Below, piece by piece: positions 1-10,586 of a DNA stretch of 32,727 nt. The notes under the pieces are model-generated. The model had not been told where the DNA came from, ran no database searches, and was given only the letters and a program-made list of their open reading frames with translations. Within the stretch, counting starts at the first letter, position 1, and the number at the start of each line of letters is the position of its first letter. The position numbers and the translations under genes are program-made. The stretch comes from Intoshia linei (lineage: Eukaryota > Orthonectida > Rhopaluridae), in contig LWCA01000315.1 of NCBI GenBank assembly GCA_001642005.1, forward strand, positions 1-32,727, given 5' to 3'.

Positions 1-30
1 CCCCCCCCCCCCCATTTGGGAAACACTACC
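1..30. repeat. Poly-C run and possible hAT terminus at window edge
   Basis: Thirteen C residues are followed by ATTTGGGAAACACT, which resembles the right terminal repeat of the hAT elements elsewhere in this window (compare GGTTGGGAAACACT at 26979-26992). It may be the 3' end of a transposon cut by the window edge. The C run could be genuine or an assembly artefact. Confidence 0.3.
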
Positions 31-215
31 CTAGAGGGCATAATACAACATTTTAACGATCATAATAATGGAATATACCTTGACTTATGTCCAATGAATG
101 TTGTTCATAGAATTTAAAAAATAGGGTCTATTTTGAAATTTTGAATAGACCTGCAGCATGTTGATTTTAATATTTAATTATTATTTTGTTATATTATCTT
201 TATTATTATAATTAG

Positions 216-2611
216 TGGCGTTTACGTTGACGATCACTATGATATAGCTATGGCAGCAAGACGAATCATTTGGGGTAAATGTCTTAATGCTGGACAGGTT
301 TGCATTTCTCCCGATTACGTGTTATGTTCGTCCCGTATTATGGTAAATATTTATAAATTATAATGGTATCAAAAAATTTATCATTATTTTTATTTCTAAT
401 ATATTTAGAATCTTTTAAAAACTGAAATGGAAAAATACATCACACAATTTTATACTGATGACGTAAAATCGTCTGCTGATTATGGTAGAATTTTAAATGA
501 AAAATTTTTTGAGTAATTTTAAAATTTTATCAAATTGTATGCTTTATTGTAAATTGAATGGTAATAAAATTAAAGTATACAACGAAAATTAAAACGCAAT
601 TGTGCAAGTTACACCCTTGAGTTCAGTTCCTAAACTACTATTGTTCGAAATCTCTCAGTCCTATGGTCCTCGTGAAAATTTACAAACTAGGGACCTCAGT
701 TTTTTTTGAATAAATCATACTTTTAAATTTGTTTATTTAGTACAGGGGTTCTCAATTTTGGCGATATCGCCTATTTTGGACTTTTTTTAATATTGAGGCG
801 ATTTATTTTCAGAGTAACCTTTTTTTAAATTGATATTATAATTTTAAAATATTAAATTGTGTTCCTTCTGATATTTTAGAGATAATTATGAGATTATAGT
901 TTTGATTTGTTTCTTATTCATTTCTGCGAAGTCATAAAAATACTGTTATTATGAGAAAAAGTAAGTCAACTTAAGCAAGCAATTTGTTAAAACTCCAATT
1001 TTAAAAATTCGGTTAAATAACTGTATCATAAATGATTATAATACACAAAAGTTTCAGTTTAAACATTTTTTGCTAGTTTTTAATTATTAAGGAACCCATG
1101 ATCAATTTTTTTGGAAGGGCAATAATCTTGAAAAAATATAATTATTTTCACTTAGGGGGATAGTTCAAAAAAGGTTAAGAATCCTGGATTTAGAACACGC
1201 ATGGGCAACTTGAGTCCACGATCTGCCGTTTGTCAATATTTTATTTTAATTTTATTTGCCTCTTTCAAACTGAGTTTCGAAAATATCAATAGTTTAATTT
1301 AAATAAAATTGATACTATTAATAGTAACCGCACATTGTTATCGAATTATTGTTCTAAAATAAAAAAATCTAATTCTTAATCTACATGTTTTTGGTCAAGA
1401 GCTATGATTAAAAAGTCCTATATAAAGTCAGAAATATTTATTTTTTATTATTTATGTGTCGCCAACCTAAAATGATTGGAAAGCACTAAAATGTGGCTGT
1501 TGATTATAATAATTATGTTATATTTTAGTAAAATTATTAATAAAATCAAAAAGTCTAATTTGGATGTTCCTGAATGTGATCGTGAATCTTTGTACATTAA
1601 ACCTACCGTATATGCTAATGTTTCACCAGATTCTGAAATTATGAAAGAAGAAGTATATCATTTTTATATGAGAGATTCAATGAACAATAGTATATTAATA
1701 AATAAAATGATATATGATGTGAAAAGAAAAATGATATGAATGATAAGTTTTCATTGCATTTAAAAGAACATTCTGTCCCAAGCTGTTAAAAACTTAACAC
1801 TAACTCTAAACACTAAGTATATGAATGTCTACTAAATTTTAAGTCAATTTTTATTAATTTAAATTATAAACTACCACCGTTTAAATTAATTTTTATAAGA
1901 TACTGTCGAGAACTTTTTAATGTTGAATCCTAAGTTTCAATATTCAAATGCACTGGTTTAAATCGATTATATTTACCAATGGGGAATCCACATAGTGAAA
2001 ATAATAACATTTCAAATTTAGATATTTGCTCCAGTTCTTCCATTAATTGAATGTAACAGTTTCACAGAAGCAATAGAATTTATCAATAAAATGTAAATAC
2101 AATTATAAATCTGAATTATATCACATTCATTTTTGTTTAGACCCAAGCCTTTGGCAATTTATTTATTTACCTATAATGATGAAATTAAAAATTCCTTTTT
2201 ATTAAAGACTAGTTCGGGTGGATTTTGTCTTAATGACGTTATTATGCAAAATTCTGGTAATCGTTAAGTCTAAATTAATTTCTACGAGAGGTTCCCATAT
2301 AATGAACCAAATGATTTACAAATGACAATAAAATAAATTTAACTTTTTTTTACCCTGTGTTGACAAAAATTTTAAGATGTAAAATTTTGTAGTTTTATTT
2401 CTAAATTATTTTTTTCGGAACGTATCCTTATTCTGTTGTGGAAATATAATTATAATTATCACACTATTATTAAATTTATATTAAAGTGAACAATTTGCCA
2501 TTTGGTGGAGTTGGAGCGAGCGGTATTGGTCGATATGGTGGCTACTCTGGATTTAAACAGTTTAGTAATATGCGTAGTGTACTAGAAAGATGTTCTTTAT
2601 TTCATCAGTAA
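216..2611 (+). CDS. ALDH3: Class-3 aldehyde dehydrogenase (fatty-aldehyde dehydrogenase type), 3' six exons
   Basis: The ALDH3 family oxidises aldehydes, including long-chain fatty aldehydes, to acids with NAD(P)+. Six exons can be joined in frame: 216-342, 409-512, 1529-1652, 2022-2092, 2141-2256 and 2487-2611 (TAA), giving about 221 residues. Exon 1 holds the active-site segment [18 protein letters not shown], with the catalytic Cys codon at 301-303. Exon 3 holds [17 protein letters not shown], and exon 6 the conserved [15 protein letters not shown]. The N-terminal half, with the general-base Glu and most of the cofactor fold, must lie upstream of base 1. The protein ends about 20 residues after the last motif and lacks the hydrophobic membrane tail of vertebrate ALDH3A2, so it is probably soluble. 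Introns are 66, 1016, 369, 48 and 230 bp. The 1016-bp one carries a hAT-like repeat; I see nothing specific in the 369-bp one. Family call is firm; the exact paralogue is not. Confidence 0.9.
743..1186. mobile_element. Non-autonomous hAT-like element in ALDH intron
   Basis: The left end reads CAGGGGTTCTCAATTTTGGC. The right end, reverse-complemented, reads CAGGATTCTTAACCTTTTTT. Both match the CAGTGGTTCTTAACC terminal family of the better-preserved element at 17412-18077, and both have GCGATA-type sequence just inside. Flanks ATTTAGTA (735-742) and ATTTAGAA (1188-1195) are nearly identical but one base out of register, so the target duplication is only suggestive. No coding potential was seen. 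Confidence 0.6.
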
Positions 2612-2753
2612 TTTAAATTTTATCAAATTTAAATTTCTCTAGAATTCTCGAGAGCAAGCACTATAAACCACCTTATTTTTATCTAGTATCGTGGTTCTAG
2701 CTTCTATAATTACTATAATTATAATCGACATAAACCTAAACCGGTTAAAATTA

Positions 2754-2759
2754 AATAAA
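2754..2759 (+). terminator. Candidate ALDH poly(A) signal
   Basis: AATAAA lies 143 bp after the ALDH stop codon. It is a plausible signal, but the sequence is so AT-rich that chance occurrence is possible. Confidence 0.4.
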
Positions 2760-4166
2760 ATATGAATGGAACTTTGCTAATGTCGAATTTAAGTATTGGT
2801 TCAAATATATTTTCATGTTTGGTTAACTACACGTTGTATTTATGGCCGTGGAAATGGGTTAGGGTTATATATAGATAACCTTATTATCGCAAGCCTACTA
2901 TTAATAATTAAAAATAATAGGTTAGATTAGAAAAAAATTTTGTATGATGGGTGGAATTTTTTTAAGACAGTAATGTAACGCTCGATTAAACAATAAGTAG
3001 AAGAGTAATTGATTTAATTCAATTGTGTCAATAATGAATTTTACGCGTCTAAAAAGAAAATCTTTTTACTAATGACATTAAAAAAAGTAGATTAAATTTG
3101 ATTGTAATTTTGTTTAATGTATATATGGTACCTACAATTATTGTCTGGCCACCCACATTTGACTCTTCGCGATCCTGGTTTATGTACAATATGTAACATA
3201 ATATAATGGTATCATCACTAAATTTCAAAATATATTTGAAAATTTTTGTCGAATCAGATGCTGGTTTACTCTATATTACATACTTTTTAGGGTTCGTGAG
3301 CCACCATATACAGATAAAAGTATCAAAATATTGAATTGGCTGATGAGAAAGCCACGGAAAGGTAATTTATGCGATTCATTTATTTATTAAAAAATTATAG
3401 GTGTTCTAAACTGGATTAAATCATGGAATATGTGAAGATTATCAAATAATTTACATTATTAAACAGTATGTTACTTTTACTATCTTTTATTTCTCAGTAT
3501 ATACTGTAACAATTGATTATACAATGTTGATGATTGATGTAATACTATAATAATTTTCGTATCTTTTTGTATTACGATAAAAAAGTAGTTTTATTTCAAA
3601 CTGTATCAGGAATCATTAACCTTTTTCACATGGGGACTCTTTCAAAAAATTTTATTTGTCGTAGACCCCTAATCTATAATCAATTAAAATATAGTCACAA
3701 ATATTTTTTTTGGTAAGTGCATCGGTTAGAAATATTATCACTTTTAGTATCATCTACCTGTAGTAATGGGAAAATTCCGATTCTAATAATTTTGAACCAC
3801 TCAATTATAACTTGACAACAATTATTGATTAAATTAATATTTAATCTTTTAGTTCAATTAAAATATCGTAAATATTGTTCGAAATAAATAGGAAATACAT
3901 TTATCATTTATAATTTTCAAAATAATTATTAATTATTACTAGGGCAATTTTTTTAATAACCTATAAATAAAAAAAATAATCTAACGACTGATTTTTAGTA
4001 ACTTTAGAAAAAATTTTTGTATAAAACTTGAATTTGAATCTTGTTAACTTCAATCGATTAGTTTTAATTTTTACATGTATTTTTTATATTTTGTACCATT
4101 TGAAAATTCAAAATATTTACAAAAATATTTTTTCTCTTTTTATGTCTTCTATCTCTTATTATTTTT

Positions 4167-4301
4167 ATGACCGTTCAACCTACGTCAACACAAAATGAAA
4201 GAAATTTCTCTACTGCTTCTAAGTTCGTTACCAAACGTAGAACGCGTATAAAATACGAATCTATCAATATGATGTGTTTTGAAACACTTTTTCAACAATA
4301 A
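4167..4301 (+). pseudogene. hAT transposase C-terminal (dimerisation) relic
   Basis: The frame from 4167 to the TAA at 4299-4301 reads QPTSTQNERNFSTASKF followed by VTKRRTRIKYESINMMCF. This is the hATC dimerisation signature of Ac/hAT transposases, whose usual form is P-x-S-x-x-x-ER-x-FS-x-A followed by a K-R-x-R-L-x-x-x-x-x-x-M-x-x-F block. No longer frame is found upstream, so only the extreme C-terminus survives. The hAT-like terminus at about 3607 may be the left end of the same dead element; no matching right end was found. Confidence 0.75.
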
Positions 4302-4378
4302 AATAAAATAATAATTATTTACTTTACGCAAGACGAGTTGATTAATGGTTTAATGATTTTCATTATCGTCAATCGAAA

Positions 4379-4525
4379 ATGAATGTACCACGAGAAATTA
4401 AAGACGTAATAGTTGATGGCAAATCTGTATCAATTTACAATAAATGGCATGTAAAGTTTGTTGAATATACGAAGACAAATAATATTGAAGAGAATTTAGG
4501 CGACTGTTATGGCCGATATAGTTAA
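4379..4525 (+). pseudogene. Short broken ORF, 48 codons, unrecognised
   Basis: ATG at 4379 opens 48 codons (MNVPREIKDVIVDGKSVSIY and onward) with codon use that looks protein-like. The frame stops at TAA 4523-4525, but continues in register to a good donor at 4542 and a 37-bp intron-like segment (4542-4578), after which further stops occur. The pattern W-x4-F-V-E-Y-x2-x-N-N-I is reminiscent of the N-terminal region of tyrosine-recombinase-like proteins of DNA transposons, but this is weak. It is probably a fragment of a mobile-element gene 80 bp downstream of the hAT relic. Confidence 0.25.
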
Positions 4526-4989
4526 CAAGATATCACTGAAGGTATGACTTTTTTATTTAAATTTTATGATTTTTTTAGCGTCAGTTCAGTGAGTGAAATA
4601 ATTCAGTGAAAAAGCGATATTGTTGTAGATGGATATGTGGAAGCCACTCATTCTAATAAATTGTCACTGACAAAACATTAAATAAAGAAGTATTGATAAA
4701 CAATGAAAAAATTGTCGAGAAAACAAAAGAAAAAAGTGAAAATACCATTACATTACAATTAAACCATTGTGTATTTAATAATTGTACATTTAATTAATTT
4801 CTAGATTTTAAATAAATTATAATTACAAAATGATTTACAAAATTAATTTTATATAATTTCCAAGGCTAGAAGTACTGATAATATATTCAATTCTATTATT
4901 TAACTAGTTAAATAATAAAATATTATTTTACGCTAAATCATATACATCTTATAAGTGATTTAACAATTTATGCATTGATTATTAATATA

Positions 4990-5659
4990 AATAGTTGCCA
5001 GAAAGTGCGTTCATCGTACATTTCCATTGGTTATGTACATTTTCCAACGCACTTCTTAAACTTCCACGCTTATATATTTTTATAAACCATGCAATTTTAT
5101 AGCTTTATTATATTTTTAAAATAAAAAGTTTAGTTTTTTAAGGTAATATTTTAATTATCACTCGTTCAGAATTGTTTGTTTTATTTTTATATTTACTTCT
5201 TTACTCTCTTATTTATTTTATTTTAATATAATTTCACTAAAAATCTCAATAAATTTTAAAATATTCTGTGTTGATCTATTTTATATTTGCATTTCAACAG
5301 TTGAAATGAACCGAATACTTGTTATTTTTATCAAATAATTTCGGATATTTGAATTGTTTAGATATTAAGGATACTATTCATCAAAACCCACTTATTTTAG
5401 TCACTATTGACTCATAGGCTTTTCCGAGCATGTATTTTTCTGTATATCTATCTTTCGGGAAAGTTAAATAAAATTGTATATTTTTAAATTATTTAGCCCA
5501 AATAAAATAAATAGTTAATTTTGAATTTAAAATTAACAATTTTATATTTACAATGTAAATGATTATTTCTAGCAAATCAATTTGAAGTTTTTAATATTTT
5601 AATAAAGTTTTCCAACGCACTATTCTTCGCAATATGAACTTTTTAATCTGGCAACTCTG
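4990..5659. mobile_element. Possible hAT-type MITE (inverted AGTTGCCAGA ends)
   Basis: AGTTGCCAGA near 4993 is mirrored by TCTGGCAACT ending near 5657. Both arms also carry GTGCGTT/AACGCAC a short way inside. CAGAGTTGCCAG-type ends are common in hAT MITEs, and the same string occurs inside the element at 21787-22267. No target duplication was found. Confidence 0.35.
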
Positions 5660-7865
5660 GTTGTCATTATTCTAAATATTTTATGCTGTAAAAATAAACT
5701 GCTTTACAGTAAAAATAATATTTGAGTAAAGTTACTTTTTGGTGTACGCTAACATATAAATACATTTTTTACTAATTAAATTTGTAAATTTTAGTGTAGT
5801 AATCAAATAAAATCTATTTTTGTTTCTAAAATTAATTATGGTCTCTAAAATTTTTAATTCTTCTATATTATAAAACTATATTTTATGATATGACTAAAAA
5901 TTTTTTAATTTTCCGGTTCTCGACTTTTGTCATTTCCCGGGAAATCACAATCACTACTATAATGTATTTGATAACTTCCAATAGAATAAATTTTTCTATT
6001 TGCTCAAACAGTTTGTTTATGTAATGATTCATTACTAACGATGATGTACTGATGTCAATAAATAGTCTCTATCATTTACCTTCATGAAAAGAATGACTAA
6101 TTAGTAATTACTTTTAAAGTCGGTAGTATTACATAGATTTATATAAAATTTAACATCTACAGTAAATCTAATATAATAACTATTTTCCTGTTACTTAAAA
6201 ATAATGAAAAAAATTGGAATGTATAAATGACTCTCTGAACCACCACATTTAGAATGACTGAACTAGCTTACATGTTTTGTACTACAGAAATAAAATTTTC
6301 TTTTTTGAAATTATAAAAAACAATAATCTCATCAGAAATAAAAATATATATAAATTACAAACATAAATAAATTTTTCAAAAACTAAATAGACTAAACTTT
6401 ATATATCAATAATTATCAATTATAATCGAACATAAATGTTATTTATGTTATATGAGTTGGACCTGAACAAAAATATGCATTGATGCATCAATTCCTGAAT
6501 AATTACGTTAGGAAAAATATTTAAACTTCATAAATTTTATTACAAATAATTATCAGTTGTCAAGTAACAATGGCACAAAAAAGAATTTACAATAAAGTTT
6601 ATTACAATCATAAATATTGTTTTACCCGAATGAGTATGAAATAAAGGGGAAATGATGTAATAAAGTCCACACATTGTAAAAATCAACACTTTTGTTTATT
6701 TTAAGATAACAAAAAAAAAAGGAAAAATTAAAAGTCAACGAATTGGTGAATCGTACTTTTAATTTTAAAAATGAGATAAATTTGTGAATATTGGTAGCAT
6801 CATAAAAAATATAATTTTAGATTATCAATATTGTTCAATAGAAAACATAAAATTTAAACAAAAAATGGTCGCAGTGTTCAGATTGAATAGTTTTGTTGTT
6901 GGTGAATTTTTATTTTTTCTGTAGCTGACAACCGTAAAATTTATACATTATATGAATTTAAAATAAAATCATAAAAAATACAATTTTAAAATAGCAGCTA
7001 GCTCTGGATAGAGTAAGTTTCCATATACATTTATATAAACTATAAATGACACGTCCAGAATCTGGACTCCATATACTTGTAAGTCAAGCCTTTAAGTTTT
7101 TTAAAGATTTCATGTTTGCAAACATTTTGCCTAATAAAAATAGTTTCAAAATGTTAAGGTTTTAAATTTAAACTCAACACTGTTTCACACAATTATTTTT
7201 GTATTTCATTTCGTCCGATTGACAACTCATCAATCTAAAATAAAATGGACATTACGTCCAGAACACAACCAACTCACCGAAGTCACCGAAACTGAAAAAT
7301 AGGCCCTAAACAAATTTGGAAACTATAAATGGTATCATATACCCTAGTCGCCTCTTCGTGGGCCTTAACCTGAAATTGAACACACATAATAGTTGATATT
7401 CAAGAATAAGACTTTTTTAAATAAATTTTTACATTGTACTTCTTGAGTACTACTCAAATTAGAAAAATTGTGCCCATTTTACAACAATTTTATCTCCCCC
7501 AACCCCGAGGATGGCTATCGGAAGACCATACTCAGAATCTTCGGATCTGATCATGTCTAACGATTTCTACGAAACTATTGGATCCGTAAAATCCTTAGTA
7601 AACACGATTACGTGTTAATCCTCATAGTTAATTATTATAATTAGATTATTAATAAGTTTAACTATGTAAACAAGATTTACCCACGGATAATAAATTTTAA
7701 TATAAATAATCCAACTTTTTAATCTACGATGTATTCATAATTTAAAATTTAAATGCAAATGAAAAAACGGCAAGATAAATTTAAAATTTTACTATGGATT
7801 CATTTTAATGCGTAGTATATCTTTAGTTTATTTAAAATTCTGTGTAAACGTGAAAATTGAATTGT

Positions 7866-10365
7866 ATGATTTCTCAAGTTAAAATGAACACTTATCATTT
7901 GTACCGTGAACATTCATATTCCAATTTTATATTCGAAAATCCCGATTCAATAATACAACAAATTACTACATATCAAAATACAGCTGTTAAAAATGAACCT
8001 TTCGTTCAATTCCTCTTATCCAATAATAACAAATCACTGTATTCATTAATTATCCAAACTTTTAATTTTAATTTAGACTTTTAAAACTTGTAACGGCTGA
8101 ATGGAACACTACTGAAAGCGATAAAATTAAAGTACAAGAAGAAAACATTGAAAAATGCATTCAATATTTTAAGGAAGCTGCATTACACCTTGACCTACAA
8201 TTGTATTTATATAATTTTTATAAGAAATTATTTTATTTAAATTTGAGTTAGATTGTTAATTAAATCAATCAAAATGAGATTGGTTTCATACTGTATTATA
8301 AATTATCAAATAGAACCAAATACGAAGAAAAAATTATTGAAGAAATTAAAGAAATCGTTTCATATATGGTTTTACAAAAAAATATCAACCACAATGTTTA
8401 TTTTCGTAAATCATATAATATTTTGTAGCACCATCAAACAGATGCAGTGATTAACGAGTTCAACAAATGCGTTTTTAAACTACGTTTTAAATTTTCAGTG
8501 GAAATGGTACATTTTACTATATTGAATCAAATATAATTTTCTATAGGTGTGTTTAAAGAACATTGTTCCCTACATTTTAAAAAATTGGAATTCCAATTAC
8601 CAATTTTTTTATTTTCAACTATTGTCTGCTTTATACAACATTGTATATTATTATTATATTATTTCAATTTTTATAAATTATTGCAATTAGATTCCCAACC
8701 AAATTGAAATTCATTTACAAAGTTTAATTTACAATTTAAGCAAAGATCAAGAAAAATTTGTTAAAGATATTTTACAAAATTGTTACGTTTACGAAAATAA
8801 AATTGACTCTTATCACATTCCTGTAAACTGTTTTTTATACAAGTTAATTGATTTGTTTTAGAATACTACCAATAGACACTCTAATACTATTATCGTTTTC
8901 CCACCTATTGATTCTAATGATTTGATTAGTTCAACTATTGTTACAAGTAGGGAAAGAACTTTTAAAAAAATGTTTTCCAGTCTTGGAAATGTTCATCAAT
9001 TGAATTATACTACGTCCCACGAAAATGATAAAGCTTACACTTATTCTCATTCTTCTCTTCTTGATGTTCTTGTGGAAACTGTCAAGGGTCAAATAAAGCA
9101 GGTATTTATTTTCTTTCATTCTTTCAAATATTTAGGTGTATCAAAAGGCTAAACAGGAATCCAAAGATGCTAAACTCATTTTCTTATCTATTGATTCTGG
9201 AACGTGTTTGGCTTTGCATGTAAATAGTTTTGTATCGTTAAATATCTTTATCTACCTCAGATGGCCACGAATTATTTTAGTTGAGTTTATATTGAAATAA
9301 TTATCTCTAACAATGATTTATAGTTACCACTTAACTTAAAATGGTCATTGGTGGCTCCGAAGTAACTACTTTCCCATCCGATTTCAATTATAATTCACTG
9401 CAATTTTCCATTTGTATTGGACTGTGACCTTAAATGAAGATTTTTTTGTAGAATGTGGGTTAACTAGAAAAATTATATAGTGAGATATCCCTGGGCACTG
9501 CTGGACAGGATTTTCGAATCGTAGCTAGATATATCATTTACGGGTGAACTAAGAAGAAAATTTTACATCACCGGACGGAACGAGTCAGTTAACTTTTTGA
9601 AAGGCATTCGTATGTAAGAGTTTGAAAAATTGGACCATTTAGGACATTCATTCCTATTGTCATAAATAAATGTTATCTTTAAAACATTAGACAAACTTGT
9701 ATGTAGTTTGTGTAAAATGCTCCACATTGTTTTAATGTTGCTTTTCATGGGAACGGGTATTTTTTCATGATAGGAAATTGATTTCGTACGTCGTGAAAAA
9801 TTAGCGTTATTTTTATAAATATTCGTTTTTTTACATCGAACAAGGAATACCTTTATAATTATAATAAATACCATAGTATACATAAATAATTATAATTATT
9901 TATGTATTTATTATTCAATTTTTAGTTTGCAGAGATGTTGAATTTACACGCTATTGTTGCAGTCGGAATGCCTAATCGCGTATTTAATGGAATCAAATGT
10001 TTTCAATCAATAAAACAAAAAAATCCAAAATGCCCCATAATAGCTTTCGTCGGAGAGTTGGCTGAACGATGCAATTTGAACTTTTTAATTGAATATATTC
10101 GTGGCATCGAAAACAAATTAAACAAAATCATAGTAGTTAAAGACGCAGATGATATGATGGCTGTAAAAAATTCATTTTTGTTGACTGAAAACTACTCTCA
10201 ATTTACTATCGATGCAATGATTATGGTAATATAATTCTGTCCTATACGAATAATTTTTTATTTCAGAGCAAAATTTCCGATTTTCTTTCCAATGTTGCAA
10301 TCATGGCCGACAAAATTCAACGACAAAAAGATAAACCTAAAAAACGAACATATAAAAAAAAATGA
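7866..10365 (+). CDS. KANSL3: KANSL3-like subunit of the NSL histone acetyltransferase complex
   Basis: KANSL3 (Drosophila Rcd1) is a nuclear scaffold of the KAT8/MOF NSL complex, with an alpha/beta-hydrolase-like fold. Exons: 7866-8038, 8077-8202, 8252-8368 (or to 8405), 8429-8506, 8547-8642, 8691-8822, 8862-9101, 9136-9219, 9926-10225 and 10267-10365 (TGA). The protein is about 480-495 residues. The N-terminal REHSY-SNF matches the family's LDHSYAKPW. Exon 7 has TSRERTFKKMFSSLGNVHQL, matching family SRRHRFWQSQLSCLGKV. Exons 8-9 have KLIFLSIDSGTCLALH, HAIVAVGMP and CPIIAFVGELAERC. Then come KIIVVKDADD and FTIDAMIM-SKISDFL, matching family VVGGADD and MVDRCIQDEIVDFL. It ends in a basic tail and lacks the long Ser/Pro-rich C-terminus of vertebrate KANSL3. 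The nucleophile-elbow region reads S-I-D-S-G. Exon 3 does not join exon 2 in the expected frame (see findings). Intron 8 is 706 bp; the others are 34-60 bp. Confidence 0.8.
9878..9907. repeat. 30-bp perfect palindrome near the 3' end of KANSL3 intron 8
   Basis: The 15-bp arms, from ATACATAAATAATTA to its exact complement, meet with no spacer. The palindrome ends 18 bp before the intron 8 acceptor. It is all A/T apart from one C and one G, so part of the symmetry may be chance. The rest of the 706-bp intron gave no recognisable element or gene. Confidence 0.7.
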
Positions 10366-10473
10366 AATGAAACTTGTGTAAATTTGTATTAAACTTTCAA
10401 CAGTCTATACAACCATGACATTAATGAAAAACTACTTTGTTTACTTTATTGTGTAATAATCTTGTCTATAGAC

Positions 10474-10479
10474 AATAAA
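10474..10479 (+). terminator. Candidate KANSL3 poly(A) signal
   Basis: AATAAA lies 108 bp after the KANSL3 stop and before the PPP2R2 start at 10587. It implies a short 3' UTR and little room for a separate PPP2R2 promoter. Confidence 0.5.
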
Positions 10480-10586
10480 GTTTCTTTCATATTTATGATC
10501 TGTTTAGTGTAAAATAAATCACCAATTATTTAACCAAATTATATACCTAAGGAATGACAAGTAATGGTTTTTTTTATAATAATTTT

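Larger units (their letters stand above)
2612..7865. other. 5.2-kb intergenic region with transposon debris
   Basis: No host gene was recognised between ALDH and KANSL3. It contains a hAT-like left terminus at about 3607 (CAGGAATCATTAACCTTTTT), the hAT transposase relic at 4167-4301, a short broken ORF at 4379-4525, and a possible MITE at 4990-5659. The stretch 7060-7620 is less AT-rich than its surroundings but gives no convincing reading frame. The rest is AT-rich sequence in which I see nothing specific. Confidence 0.6.

Noticed and set aside
1476-1528. Upstream part of the open frame leading into ALDH exon 3
   Set aside because: The family match starts after a TATTTTAG acceptor at 1528, and exon 2 joins in phase there; the Ile-rich upstream part is intron.
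7857-7865. In-frame TTG start upstream of the KANSL3 ATG
   Set aside because: Eukaryotic nuclear genes rarely start at TTG; ATG 7866 is the first Met in the frame.
9563-9883. A 106-codon minus-strand frame in KANSL3 intron 8
   Set aside because: No recognised domain, no termini or target duplication around it, and no splice or start context; kept only as a possible mobile-element remnant.
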